Assembly (NCBI GenBank): GCA_017642335.1
Contig: JAGCPF010000069.1
Coordinates: 1-33,560 of the forward strand
Length of the DNA: 33,560 nucleotides
Direction of reading: 5' to 3'
Source of the DNA: Fibrobacter sp.
GTDB taxonomy: Bacteria > Fibrobacterota > Fibrobacteria > Fibrobacterales > Fibrobacteraceae
Shown here: positions 1 to 8,734 of the stretch, in pieces
How positions within the stretch are numbered: the stretch's first letter is position 1
Layout: each line of letters begins with the position of its first letter
Translations under genes and position numbers: made by a program
Notes under the pieces: model-generated
The model's input: the letters and a program-made list of their open reading frames with translations, nothing else
Told to the model about the DNA's origin: nothing
Database searches by the model: none

Positions 1-777
1 CACTTGGCCAAGAGTTCAGGAACTTCGGAAGCGAGGAAGGTAGAATCGGTGAAGGTTTCACCATTAACAGTCCATTCCGTGCAGGTGCTGTCTTCGTTAG
101 ACGGGACAACCGGAGTCGGCATGGTAGAGTCAGCCGGAACATCCTTGCAATCGGTTTCGCCGAGAGCGACAACGCAAACGGTCGTCATCTTGGTGACCTT
201 ACCCGTAACGTCGAGGTTTTCAACCACCTTCGAGAAGTCCTTGTCCCAGCCATCGAAACGATAGCCTTCGCCATAGAATTCCAGGACTTCGTCCTTCGGG
301 TCGGTAGCGGCAGCTTCGTAAGCAACCTTCTGGGTCTTGAAGAGAGCAGCATCATTGGAGCCTTCAGCCACATAGAAGCTCACGATGAGTTCGTTAGCAT
401 GGCACTTGGCCACAAGTTCAGGAACTTCGGAAGCGAGGAAGGTAGAATCGGTGAAGGTTTCACCATTAACAGTCCATTCCGTGCAGGTGCTGTCTTCGTT
501 AGACGGGACAACCGGAGTCGGCATGGTAGAGTCAGCCGGAACATCTTCGCACTTGGTTTCGCCGAGAGCGATGACGCAAACCGTCGTCATCTTGGTCATG
601 TTGGCGTTCACATTGAGAGCGGTAATCACGTACGAGAAGTCCTTATCCCAGTTTTCAAAGCGATAGCCTTCAACAACCGGATCGGCAGGAGCCTGAGCGG
701 CAGTACCATAGGCAACGCTCTGGGAATCAATCATGTTATCGAGAACGAAGAACTTCACGTCGAGCTTGTTCACGGAG
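1..777 (-). repeat. Tandem 402-bp coding modules in the adhesin gene
   Basis: Positions 1-402 and 403-777 align with a 402-bp offset (134 codons). Bases 13-143 and 415-545 are identical over 131 bp, while the flanks have diverged. A third, more degenerate copy begins near 778 with a 375-bp offset. The array continues past the left edge. Confidence 0.85.
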
Positions 778-2891
778 CACTTGGCTTCGAGAGTCGTCAG
801 CTGAGCAATCGTAAGTTCGTCACCGGCATGGAGTTCAACTTCGCCATTCAACCAGGCATCGCAAGTGAGCGAGTCGCTGGAAGGCGGATTATCCGGGATA
901 ACAATCGTCGTATCCACAGGGACCGAGTCACACTTAGTGGTGTCAACCGTAACGAAGCAGACTTCAGTCATCGCAGTCAGGAGAGCGTGAATTTCCAGAT
1001 TGGCCTTCACGTTCGTGAATTCCTTGTCCCAACCGTCAAAGCGGAAGCCTTCGACAACCGGATTGGCAGGAGCCTGAGCGTTAGCATTGAAAGCAACGGT
1101 CTGTTCGTCGTAGGTTGCGCCCTGGACATAGAACGTCACAGTGAAGGTCTTGGCAATCTTTTCGAACTGAGCAGTGTAAGTTGCAGTGTCAACAGCGGCA
1201 GTGAACGGCTTGTCCCAGCCAGTGAACTTGTAGGTTGCAGAATCCGTTTCGAGGTCAGCCGGAATTTCAGATTCATTTTCTTCGTCGTAGTAGAACGGGA
1301 TGGAGCCCCTTTCGAAGAACTTCTTGTCCAGTACAACACCGTAGTCGGTAACGAAGGTGATTTCGAACATTTCGTTCAGCACGGCATTGTAGGTCACGCT
1401 ACGAGTATAGAACTTATCCTGGGCCTGCTTGGAGGTGAGGACGTTACCATGATCGTCCTTCCAGCCCTTGAAGGTAGCGCCTGAGACCGTCGGATCGGTC
1501 ACGGTGACTTCGGCAATCTTGCCCTTGACGGTCGTTGCTTCGAGAGTAACATGACCCTTAACAACGAACGTAATCTTGTAGTTGCCCTGGCAGCCAGTGA
1601 AGTCAAGCACCGGATAGTCACCCGGTTCATTCAGCCACACGAAGGTATAGTCAATCTTGCCGTTCTGAGTATTCAGGATATTAACAAAACCATCATTGGA
1701 ATTCATGTCGGCAGTCGTCTTGCCCACGACAGTCGTAACCGCCGTATGGGAGCCCTGAGAGCCAACAGCGCTCGCATTCTTAAAGACCTGAGAGTCGTAA
1801 TAGCAGTTTTCAACTTTAGAATAATCATTATGTTTGGTATTTTTGTTTTCAACCTTACCGATAACACCACCCACGATATCACCGGTAACGGAGTTAGTCG
1901 TGCTGAAGGAGTTCAACACCTGAGCCGTGTAGTTACCGGAAGTGTAGCGACTATCATTATCGAAATAGCTATAACCGACAACACCACCAGCAATACCAGA
2001 AACCCAGTATGTACCCGGAGCTGCAACAGAGCCATCGTTACGGCAGTTGTTGATGGAACCGTCCTTGTTGTAACCGACAATACCACCGGCATATGTCGTA
2101 CCTGTCACAGAACCGAGGTTCTGGCAAACAGCAATACGGCCCGGAACGTGCGTGACATTAGATTCAACCGTTCTATAATGGGTGTTACCGACAATACCGC
2201 CAGCAGTTTTGCCGGATACAGCACCATAGTTGATGCTATTGCTGATTGCACCCGTGTTCGCGCCGGCAATACCGCCAGCCATGTTCGCACCCGATACCGC
2301 GGCATGGTTTTCGCAACCAGTCATCGTGCCGTAACCACCGTTACGACCGGCAATACCACCGGCACCGCCAAATTCATCGGGATCCTTCGAAGAATTCACC
2401 TTCACAGATGCAGTCGTCTTGGCATTTTCAACAACACCATAGTTCAAGCCAACGACGGCACCGGCATACTGCGACTTGGCCGTCACTGTGGAATTATCAA
2501 TAGTGACGTTCTTGACAACGCCCTGCTGGCCAATCACGCCAAAGAAGCCGGCGTAAGAATCATCGTTCCCAAAACCGGAATATTCAGCATTATGTAAAAT
2601 CATCATCTTGGAAATTGTCTTTCCATTGCCATCGAAAACGCCTTCGAAGGCCTTCGATTCAGACTGACCAATAGGCTTGAATTCTGCGTTACCGCAGTCG
2701 ATGTCATTCATCACGATGACATTGACGACCTTGCCTTCACTGGTCCAGTCACGGACTTTATTCAAATCCGAGCACCGTGTAAGTTTTGCGTAATCTTTAC
2801 CAAGTATAGTCGTATCTGCCAGAGAAATAGCGAAAGAGTTCGCCGCCATGGCAAGACCGAAGCCTATCACTGCTGTAAATATTTTTTTCAT
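1..2891 (-). CDS. Large secreted adhesin-like repeat protein (5' part, cut by left edge)
   Basis: The reading frame is open from an ATG at 2891 to the left edge, so about 963 N-terminal residues are present and the C-terminus is missing. It begins with a signal peptide (MKKIFTAVIGFGLAMAANSFA). Residues ~130-330 hold Gly-rich repeats of the GLUG type (for example AGGIVGYN), and residues from ~435 onward hold InlB/Listeria-Bacteroides-type repeats (xxVxFYV...V..G..A..P..P....YRFDGWDKDF). The last ~250 residues are tandem modules of 134 and 125 residues joined by acidic/Cys-containing linkers. These families are found in cell-surface adhesins; the role in attachment is inference. An AAAAGGG ribosome-binding site lies 6 nt before the ATG. 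No Type IX sorting domain can be seen because the end is absent. Confidence 0.85.
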   Translation of the reverse strand, partial: MKKIFTAVIGFGLAMAANSFAISLADTTILGKDYAKLTRCSDLNKVRDWTSEGKVVNVIVMNDIDCGNAEFKPIGQSESKAFEGVFDGNGKTISKMMILHNAEYSGFGNDDSYAGFFGVIGQQGVVKNVTIDNSTVTAKSQYAGAVVGLNYGVVENAKTTASVKVNSSKDPDEFGGAGGIAGRNGGYGTMTGCENHAAVSGANMAGGIAGANTGAISNSINYGAVSGKTAGGIVGNTHYRTVESNVTHVPGRIAVCQNLGSVTGTTYAGGIVGYNKDGSINNCRNDGSVAAPGTYWVSGIAGGVVGYSYFDNDSRYTSGNYTAQVLNSFSTTNSVTGDIVGGVIGKVENKNTKHNDYSKVENCYYDSQVFKNASAVGSQGSHTAVTTVVGKTTADMNSNDGFVNILNTQNGKIDYTFVWLNEPGDYPVLDFTGCQGNYKITFVVKGHVTLEATTVKGKIAEVTVTDPTVSGATFKGWKDDHGNVLTSKQAQDKFYTRSVTYNAVLNEMFEITFVTDYGVVLDKKFFERGSIPFYYDEENESEIPADLETDSATYKFTGWDKPFTAAVDTATYTAQFEKIAKTFTVTFYVQGATYDEQTVAFNANAQAPANPVVEGFRFDGWDKEFTNVKANLEIHALLTAMTEVCFVTVDTTKCDSVPVDTTIVIPDNPPSSDSLTCDAWLNGEVELHAGDELTIAQLTTLEAKCSVNKLDVKFFVLDNMIDSQSVAYGTAAQAPADPVVEGYRFENWDKDFSYVITALNVNANMTKMTTVCVIALGETKCEDVPADSTMPTPVVPSNEDSTCTEWTVNGETFTDSTFLASEVPELVAKCHANELIVSFYVAEGSNDAALFKTQKVAYEAAATDPKDEVLEFYGEGYRFDGWDKDFSKVVENLDVTGKVTKMTTVCVVALGETDCKDVPADSTMPTPVVPSNEDSTCTEWTVNGETFTDSTFLASEVPELLAK

Positions 2892-2925
2892 AATGAGCCC
2901 TTTTTAATGGGAGTTTGGTGTGGAA

Positions 2926-2954
2926 AATGTAATTTTTTTGTCACGACCATACAA
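2926..2954 (-). promoter_or_regulatory. Putative sigma70-type promoter of the adhesin gene
   Basis: On the minus strand TTGTAT (2949-2954) and TACATT (2926-2931) are separated by 17 nt, about 35 nt upstream of the adhesin start codon. Assigned by eye only. Confidence 0.45.
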
Positions 2955-2957
2955 GGG

Positions 2958-2973
2958 TGTAATTTTTCTCACA
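2958..2973. promoter_or_regulatory. CRP-like dyad 1 (TGTAA-N6-TCACA)
   Basis: Nine of ten half-site bases match the TGTGA-N6-TCACA consensus of CRP/FNR-family regulators. It lies directly upstream of the putative -35 of the adhesin gene. Confidence 0.4.
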
Positions 2974-2991
2974 CAAACAAAGTTTTGATTT

Positions 2992-3007
2992 TGTGACGAA
3001 AAACACA
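2992..3007. promoter_or_regulatory. CRP-like dyad 2 (TGTGA-N6-ACACA)
   Basis: Nine of ten half-site bases match the CRP consensus. The centre is 34 bp from dyad 1, close to three helical turns. Confidence 0.35.
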
Positions 3008-3090
3008 CAAAAATTGCATAGTGTAAATTTCTTTTTACGAAAAATTTCATCATTTCGGCCTTGTCAGTGCAAGTTTTATGTAATAAACGG

Positions 3091-3108
3091 GTGTGATAAA
3101 AATCACAC
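3091..3108. promoter_or_regulatory. Perfect CRP-like dyad 3 (TGTGA-N6-TCACA)
   Basis: GTGTGAT and ATCACAC are perfect 7-bp inverted arms around AAAA, giving the exact TGTGA-N6-TCACA arrangement known for CRP. It lies about 200 bp upstream of the adhesin start and just beyond the GH8 terminator, so the adhesin gene is the only obvious target. The regulator itself is not in the window. Confidence 0.5.
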
Positions 3109-3154
3109 TCTAAACAGAAAAAACAGACAATTGCACCTTCCGCACACAAAAAAA

Positions 3155-3177
3155 CCACCGGGATTTTCTCCCGGTGG
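3155..3177 (-). terminator. Rho-independent terminator of the GH8 gene
   Basis: A 9-bp perfect stem (CCACCGGGA / TCCCGGTGG) with a 5-nt loop is followed on the minus strand by seven U. It starts 27 nt after the GH8 stop codon. Confidence 0.9.
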
Positions 3178-3204
3178 CATCAAATTACTTTATTCAGCCC
3201 GTGA

Positions 3205-4626
3205 CTAGAACGGCTTCACAAACAAGCCGTTCAACAGCTGGCTATACATCACCAAAAGGATGTCGGCGAAATAGCTTGTCGTGGTATTGCTCGGCGTCTT
3301 CTTGTTCAATTCTGCCGTGCAGACATTCAACCAGTCCGCTGCGCCACTTATGCCCGTAGAGCACCAGGCACCCAGCCAGTAGCCACCCACAACGTTAGAC
3401 TCCTTGTCGGCACCCAGGTTCAGGTTCCACGAGTAGCTCGTGCCCAGCGCAAGGTTCGTCGGATCGTTGCCCGACTTGGGCGAGATAAAGCCGTACAGGC
3501 CGTTCAGCACCGTAGCAGCACGCGGTTCCTGGAACCAGTAGTAATCCCATGCAATTCTCCACGGGATACGCACGCTTTCCTTGTTGAACATGTAGTAGGT
3601 CGTCTTCGAAGATCCGTTCGGAGCTTCGGCAGCAACGCCAGCAGCATTGCTCCAGTCCGGGAACACGCCCGTACCACCCGCCTGGACCTTCGCCATGTAC
3701 GTATACATCGCATCGAGGACTCCGTTCCAGTCGTGGGCCGGGTCTATCATGGCAAACAGGCGGAGAGCCACCGGAGAGAAGTAGCTCAGGTTGTATATGA
3801 TTTCCCTGCCGCTCTTGCCATTCCACATCGAGGTATTGCCAGACAAGAGCAACTTGGTGCTCTGTTCGACTTCCTCGTTCCAAAGAGCATTGACAATGGT
3901 CTTGGCGTCTTGCAAGTAGGGATCCAGGCCAGACCTGTAATACATCAAGATCAACGCCGTCGCAACATCCAAGTCGGCATCCGTCGCGCTGGAACCGTCA
4001 ACTACGTTGTACGTAAAGCTTTCGACAATCCACGGCATGAGCGCAGAGGAATTGTAATCCCTGAACGCGCGGTTGTAATTCCAAAGGCGGAAGAAGGCAT
4101 CGTCGTCGCCAGCGAAGTACGAAAGGAGCATGCCGTAACCGACTCCTTCAGAGACCGTACAGGCGCGGGCCTTCATGAGATTCTCGGTCGTATTGGTAAC
4201 GGAACACTGGGCCTTATAACCACCCGACGTCTGGGCAGACCAAACAACACGTCCCGCAGGAAGGAAATCCTGTTTGAACACATCGGAGAAGTCGCCCGCA
4301 AGGGACGGATACCGAGCAGCATCCTCTTCAAGCGTCGTAAAGTGCGCAGCCTTCCAGTTTGCGTAAATCGTATTGGGTACAGCGATATTCGCAGAGGGAG
4401 CGAGCTTCGCATAGTTACCCGAAGGCGTGGGCGTAGTGTTGGCGGGGGTAGACGCCGAAGATGGGGAAAGCTGAGTGGGATCGATGCCACTCGACGTGAT
4501 AAGCGGATTATCCGCGGATGTCGGAGGAGTGACAGGATTTGACTCGTTGTTGGACTTTTCGTCGCCACAAGCGAGCAATCCCAGGAGGGATGCACAAAGC
4601 AGCGGGAGCATGATTTTCTTGGACAT
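3205..4626 (-). CDS. Glycoside hydrolase family 8 lipoprotein (endo-glucanase or xylanase type)
   Basis: 473 aa from the preferred ATG. The N-terminus is a lipoprotein signal ending in LLAC (Cys20), then a Ser/Thr/Pro-rich linker to about residue 75, then a GH8 (alpha/alpha)6-barrel-type domain. The GH8 signature SEGVGYGM (Glu160 as the expected proton donor) and the Asp-rich stretch ATDADLDVATAL (~214-225) are present. Enzymes of this family hydrolyse beta-1,4-glucan, xylan or chitosan; the substrate cannot be told here. It probably sits on the envelope as a surface lipoprotein. An earlier in-frame ATG at 4638 exists, but GAGG lies 6 nt before 4626 and a TATATT hexamer at 4648-4653 would place the transcript start too close to 4638. 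It is single-gene, with its own terminator. Confidence 0.88.
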   Translation of the reverse strand: MSKKIMLPLLCASLLGLLACGDEKSNNESNPVTPPTSADNPLITSSGIDPTQLSPSSASTPANTTPTPSGNYAKLAPSANIAVPNTIYANWKAAHFTTLEEDAARYPSLAGDFSDVFKQDFLPAGRVVWSAQTSGGYKAQCSVTNTTENLMKARACTVSEGVGYGMLLSYFAGDDDAFFRLWNYNRAFRDYNSSALMPWIVESFTYNVVDGSSATDADLDVATALILMYYRSGLDPYLQDAKTIVNALWNEEVEQSTKLLLSGNTSMWNGKSGREIIYNLSYFSPVALRLFAMIDPAHDWNGVLDAMYTYMAKVQAGGTGVFPDWSNAAGVAAEAPNGSSKTTYYMFNKESVRIPWRIAWDYYWFQEPRAATVLNGLYGFISPKSGNDPTNLALGTSYSWNLNLGADKESNVVGGYWLGAWCSTGISGAADWLNVCTAELNKKTPSNTTTSYFADILLVMYSQLLNGLFVKPF

Positions 4627-4754
4627 ACAAGACCTCATTTTTCCTTAAATATACATTTAAAAGGTTCTTCCAAATACGGTACAAGGCAAATTCACCTTTA
4701 CACGTGACCCAACGCACCCTTACCCAAATATACCTGTGAGCGGGAACAAAAAAA

Positions 4755-4776
4755 GGGAGCCGCGTTGGCGACTCCC
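4755..4776 (-). terminator. Rho-independent terminator of the 319-aa secreted protein gene
   Basis: A 9-bp stem (4755-4763 with 4768-4776, one G-U pair) and a 4-nt loop are followed on the minus strand by seven U. It lies about 20 nt after the stop codon. Confidence 0.88.
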
Positions 4777-4794
4777 CCTTTCAATCCTTGATGG

Positions 4795-5754
4795 TTACTT
4801 CAGGACAATCTTGCTGCTGAAATCAACAGACTTGCCAGAAACGCGGACCATGTAGACACCGGCGTCGACGGCAGAGAGGTCAAGAGCAGAAGCGCCCCTC
4901 ACCATGCCCTTCTTGACAACGCGGCCCTGGAGATTGATGATCTCGACGGAAGCGTCAGAAGAAATGCCGGAGAAGGAGATCTTGTGGTCAGCAACCATGG
5001 CCTTCACGCTGGAAGCAGCACGGAAAGCCTTGATAGCGGCACCACTGCCACCAGACGGCGTAGAAGAGCACTTCGGGGTGCCTACCTTAGCACCGACGGA
5101 GAAGATGTTGAAGTCACCTTCGGTACCGTCCTTAGCCTGGACCTTGAACTTGATGGCAACGAGCTTAGCAGCAGCTTCCGGACCGGTGATCTTGTCACCC
5201 TTGCCCCAGCCAGCCTGAGCAAAGTCTTCCCAAGAAAGTTCCTTCATGGTGCCATCGGTGCTCTTGGGGAGCTTGGCAACCGGGTTATCGTATTCGAGAG
5301 CCTTGTCAGTGACATCGCCGAGGCCCAATTCGAGCACGGCAGCGAGGGAGGAAGAATAGCCGATGCAAACACCACCCCAAGCAGTTGCGTCACCCGCAGC
5401 CGGGGTCTTGTCTTCAGTACTCGTTTCACCGACAACGTTGAAGCCGATACCGACGAACGGATCGTAGCTCAGAGCAGCACCGGAAAGCACGATATGACCG
5501 CAAACACCGCCGCAGTAGTCAATCACCGGCTGGAGGGAGTTCTTGTCCCATTCAGTACCCTTGGCAACCGGCCACTGGACCTCGGAAAGGCCCTTGTCAG
5601 CAGAGTCATTGTAGTCAAACCAGTAACCACCCGTTGCAGTGGCGTTGTCAAGACCAGTCTCGACTTTTTCAGTATCGCCAAACCATGTGGTGAAGTCAGC
5701 CATTGCAGCCGTAGCAATGGTGGCGATTGCACTGTATAGAATTTTCTTGTTCAT
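4795..5754 (-). CDS. Secreted protein of unknown function with Type IX-like C-terminal sorting domain
   Basis: 319 aa. A signal peptide (MNKKILYSAIATIATAAMA) precedes a Trp/Tyr- and Gly-rich beta-type region. That region has a CGGVC cysteine pair near residue 82 and an SDADKG-like acidic N-terminal part. After a Ser/Gly linker (~230-240) the last ~75 residues (VEIINLQGRVVKKG...LDLSAVDAGVYMVRV) look like the C-terminal sorting domain of Type IX secretion cargo. I do not recognise the central domain; the placement between a GH8 and a GH5 gene suggests a carbohydrate-binding or fibre-degradation role, which is inference. It is a single-gene unit with a good promoter and terminator. Confidence 0.82.
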   Translation of the reverse strand: MNKKILYSAIATIATAAMADFTTWFGDTEKVETGLDNATATGGYWFDYNDSADKGLSEVQWPVAKGTEWDKNSLQPVIDYCGGVCGHIVLSGAALSYDPFVGIGFNVVGETSTEDKTPAAGDATAWGGVCIGYSSSLAAVLELGLGDVTDKALEYDNPVAKLPKSTDGTMKELSWEDFAQAGWGKGDKITGPEAAAKLVAIKFKVQAKDGTEGDFNIFSVGAKVGTPKCSSTPSGGSGAAIKAFRAASSVKAMVADHKISFSGISSDASVEIINLQGRVVKKGMVRGASALDLSAVDAGVYMVRVSGKSVDFSSKIVLK

Positions 5755-6171
5755 AATTCTCTCTCTTTGTTAAATGTGGAGCCCGCGTTAACGAGCTAGT
5801 TTTGGCGCTAATATATTCTATTTAAATAAAAAAGGCAAAGAAAAACCGATTTTTTAGTAAAAATTTACATTCGCGGCTAAATCCAGCCGATTTTGTAATT
5901 TGGAGCACTTTTTTTTGCAGTAATAAAAAAATAAGTTGGTTGTTCATCCATAACGCTATGTGCGGAATATCACCCCGTCACGGAATCAGCGGTTTTTATC
6001 GCCCTCGGCAAGTTCCATAAGGCGCAAAGGAAATTATTTTCATAGAAAGGGTACGGATTGCAAGCGGTTAATCTATAATCGTTTACGGTCGTAACCATTT
6101 TTTTTCTAATATGGTATGTGCGATTGGGTAGTGGTGGCGTTATTTTGAAATAGCAGAACAGGAACATTACT
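5755..6171. other. Intergenic region between two divergent secreted-protein genes
   Basis: AT-rich, with no convincing gene. It holds the leftward promoter at 5810-5838. For the rightward GH5 gene there is a weak TTTACG (6082-6087) and TAATAT (6107-6112) pair with a 19-nt spacer. A small dyad, TTACG-GT-CGTAA, at 6083-6094 overlaps the weak -35. Nothing else recognisable was seen. Confidence 0.5.
5810..5838 (-). promoter_or_regulatory. Putative sigma70-type promoter of the 319-aa secreted protein
   Basis: On the minus strand TTGCCT (5833-5838) and TATATT (5810-5815) are spaced by exactly 17 nt, about 55 nt before the ATG at 5754. Confidence 0.6.
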
Positions 6172-8430
6172 ATGAACATGAAAAAATTGCTCTTATGTCT
6201 GGCGGCATTCGCCACAGCGCCTGTATTCGCAGGAGCGCTCGATTGCACGCCCAAGCGCGTTGGCCCCGTATCATATTACGGAGCCCTCCACACCAGCGGA
6301 AACAAGATTATCGGTGCAAAGAACAACGAGCAGGCAATGCTCCGCGGCATGAGCCTTTTCTGGTCCGATGGCACCGGCCAGCCCTACTACAACAAGAACG
6401 TTGTCGCCTGGGCTGCAGAAAACCTCAAAATCGACGTCATCCGCTTCGCTCTCGGTATCCAGTACTACGATAGCGACGGAGGCACCAAGAACGCCCTTGC
6501 CACGGAAAGCTCCTACAAGGGTTCCCCGGACAGCTACCTGAGCCTGATCGACAACATGGTCGCCGCCGCCATCGAAAGCGACATCTATATCATCATCGAC
6601 TGGCACAGCCACCGCGCCCACTCGGAAACCTCGCTCGCAAAGACATTCTTCGAGACGGTCTCCAAGAAGTACAAGGACGTGCCGAACATCATCTACGAAA
6701 TCTACAACGAACCGGTCGACGGAAGTGGCGGCAACTGGAGCGCCGTCAAGGGCTACGCCAACACGATTTGCCCCGTCATCCGCGCCAACACGCAGAACCT
6801 GATTATCGTCGGTACGCCGACCTGGTCGCAGAATCCGCAAAACGGAGCCTCGGACCCTGTCAACTCGACGAACATCGCCTACGTGTTGCACTTCTATGCC
6901 GCGACCCATTCCAAGGGAGCATACAGCGGCAGGATTGACCAGACTCTGAATGCAGGATACCCGGTGTTCATCAGCGAATGGGGCACGACCGGCGCCTCCG
7001 GAGACGGAAGCCCGAATGCTAGCGCCACAAGCGAATGGACCAGCTACATGGACCAGAAGCAAATCCCGAACTGCAACTGGAGCCTGCGCCAGCAGACCAG
7101 CTCTATCGACAAGAAGAGCGAACAATCCGCCATGTTCGAAGGCAGCGAGGTTCTGAACAACTTCAACGCCCTCTCCGGCGCAAGTTACACCGCATCCGGA
7201 AAGATCGTCAAGGAATACCTCACGAAGAACGGACGCAACTGGGCCGACTCTCTTGTCAAGGGCAAGAACTCGGGCAGCTGCGCATTCAAGAGCGTCTCTG
7301 TCAAGCAAACTGAATCGCAGATTACCAACGCACTGAAGTCCGGCTGTACCTACACGTCCAGCAACGAGGCCGTCGTGTCCGTTTCCGGTTCCACGCTTGA
7401 TGTCCATGACTACGGTTTTGCCATCCTCACGGGCAACGACGGTTCCGAATCCGTCGTGAGTATCACGCAGGTTGCCGGACAGTCCATCCCCGGGTTCTCC
7501 GACGCAAGCTGTGACTACTCCAGCAACTGCTCGAACGCGAGGGGCTCTAGCCAGGCACTTGACTATGACGATGACGGCAAAAAGGAATACCTGCTCACCG
7601 TGGACAACAAGACCATCGAAGGGTCGACGTTCTCGCTGAAATCCCTGAACCCGGAAATCGTGGATGTCAAGAACGCGACATGCAAGATTGCCTCCTGTTC
7701 GGGAACCATGTACAACAACAAGGTCTGGATGTTCCAGCTGAACAGCTTCGGCGAAGCGAAGATTGTCGCAACGGCCGCCGCTGTGGCCGGTTACAGGGCC
7801 ATGCAGGACACCATCACGTTCAAGTACACCAAGGGCAGGAACAGGTACCTGAGCAACAAGTTCAAGGACATGACGCTCGCTCTCGGGGCCACGGCCGAAG
7901 GTGTCGTTCCTGACACGTCGCTCGTGGGAGCCAAGATAACGTACACGTTCGACGGCGAACCGTCTTCACCCTACCTGTCGAAGGTCGGGAACAACCTTGT
8001 CGCCGGCAACCAAAACGCCGTCATCACGGTCACGCTTTCCGCCGAGGAAACCGCCAATTACATGGCTCTGGAGGCCAAGGCAACCGTCATCATCGGTGAT
8101 TTGGAATCGGCAGTCAATCTGGACGAGCACCACGCCTACCTGCTCAAGGAAAATCCCCCCGAAGAAGAAGACGCCATTCGCCCCGTCTTCACGGCTGTTA
8201 ACGGCATCCACGCCCAGATAAACGGCAGCACGCTCTCGTTCAGCGTAGACAAGGCCGGTCCGGTCAAGCTGGAAGTCTACGACGCCATCGGCAACCGCGT
8301 AATGAGCCAATCCAGCCGCTACACGGCAGGGGACCACGCCTTCTCGCTGAAGGGCCTCTCCAGCGGTTCCTACGTCGCTATCGTACGCCAGGGAACCCGC
8401 ACAGCAAAGCTCCGCTGGAACAAGCAGTAG
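6172..8430 (+). CDS. GH5 endoglucanase (subfamily 2-like) with Ig-like modules and C-terminal sorting domain
   Basis: 752 aa. Signal peptide at residues 1-~20 (ends VFAGA). The GH5 TIM-barrel occupies ~30-350 and resembles bacterial Cel5A-type enzymes: LRGMSLFW, VIIDWH-like IIIDWHSH, IYEIYNEP with acid/base Glu180, YVLHFYAATH, and FISEWGT with nucleophile Glu269. It should cleave internal beta-1,4-glucosidic bonds in cellulose. Residues ~365-670 form beta-rich Ig/Big2-like modules with paired cysteines. The last ~70 residues (VKLEVYDAIGNRV...LKGLSSGSYVAIV) resemble a Type IX sorting domain and end in a basic tail, implying export and surface attachment. CAGGAAC precedes the ATG. The gene stands alone, flanked by its own promoter region and hairpins. 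Confidence 0.92.
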   Translation: MNMKKLLLCLAAFATAPVFAGALDCTPKRVGPVSYYGALHTSGNKIIGAKNNEQAMLRGMSLFWSDGTGQPYYNKNVVAWAAENLKIDVIRFALGIQYYDSDGGTKNALATESSYKGSPDSYLSLIDNMVAAAIESDIYIIIDWHSHRAHSETSLAKTFFETVSKKYKDVPNIIYEIYNEPVDGSGGNWSAVKGYANTICPVIRANTQNLIIVGTPTWSQNPQNGASDPVNSTNIAYVLHFYAATHSKGAYSGRIDQTLNAGYPVFISEWGTTGASGDGSPNASATSEWTSYMDQKQIPNCNWSLRQQTSSIDKKSEQSAMFEGSEVLNNFNALSGASYTASGKIVKEYLTKNGRNWADSLVKGKNSGSCAFKSVSVKQTESQITNALKSGCTYTSSNEAVVSVSGSTLDVHDYGFAILTGNDGSESVVSITQVAGQSIPGFSDASCDYSSNCSNARGSSQALDYDDDGKKEYLLTVDNKTIEGSTFSLKSLNPEIVDVKNATCKIASCSGTMYNNKVWMFQLNSFGEAKIVATAAAVAGYRAMQDTITFKYTKGRNRYLSNKFKDMTLALGATAEGVVPDTSLVGAKITYTFDGEPSSPYLSKVGNNLVAGNQNAVITVTLSAEETANYMALEAKATVIIGDLESAVNLDEHHAYLLKENPPEEEDAIRPVFTAVNGIHAQINGSTLSFSVDKAGPVKLEVYDAIGNRVMSQSSRYTAGDHAFSLKGLSSGSYVAIVRQGTRTAKLRWNKQ

Positions 8431-8538
8431 AGCCTCGCAAGCCTATCGAAAGGCGGCCCGTGAGGCCGCCGCCAATACGTATAATACGAATCAATACGTA
8501 TCCTGAACTGCTAGATTAGAAATAACCTCATGTAAAAG

Positions 8539-8563
8539 CCCCGCCGGCAGCGTGCTGGCGGGG
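8539..8563 (+). terminator. Terminator-like hairpin after the GH5 gene
   Basis: An 11-bp GC-rich stem with one G-U pair and a GCG loop (8539-8549 with 8553-8563) is followed by TTTCATGTTTTC, a modest U-tract. Confidence 0.65.
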
Positions 8564-8701
8564 TTTCATGTTTTCAGATGAACATGCATCCAGAGCGGCA
8601 AATGTCAAGATGCCGACGACATTAGTAATCGACACTAGAAAGCTTTTTTACGACGTCAGAAATCCTTTTTATAACTTGACCATCCCGACGCCACATAAAG
8701 C

Positions 8702-8734
8702 AAAGAAATCCGCCCTGACCGGACGGATTTCTTT
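8702..8734 (-). terminator. Terminator of the six-gene outer-membrane operon (possibly bidirectional)
   Basis: An 11-bp perfect stem (AAAGAAATCCG at 8702-8712 with CGGATTTCTTT at 8724-8734) lies about 25 nt after the stop of the GH18-like gene. The T-rich arm acts as the U-tract on either strand. Confidence 0.75.

Noticed and set aside
399..2597. Two long plus-strand open frames (399-1484 and 1551-2597)
   Set aside because: They are antisense shadows of the adhesin gene; their repetition simply mirrors its modules and GLUG repeats.
5970..6254. 94-codon minus-strand frame in the 5' region of the GH5 gene
   Set aside because: Overlaps the GH5 start and signal peptide on the other strand, and has no ribosome-binding site or family resemblance.
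6271..7407. 378-codon minus-strand open frame
   Set aside because: Lies opposite the GH5 catalytic domain, whose active-site motifs are intact; composition is Val/Asp-rich without a recognisable fold.
8452..8470. GC-rich hairpin just after the GH5 stop codon
   Set aside because: Perfect 7-bp stem but no U-tract, so it is not called as a terminator by itself; the next hairpin is better.
8474..8501. Three near-tandem AATACGTAT-like 9-mers
   Set aside because: Too short and too few for a CRISPR or iteron array; possibly chance in an AT-rich spacer.
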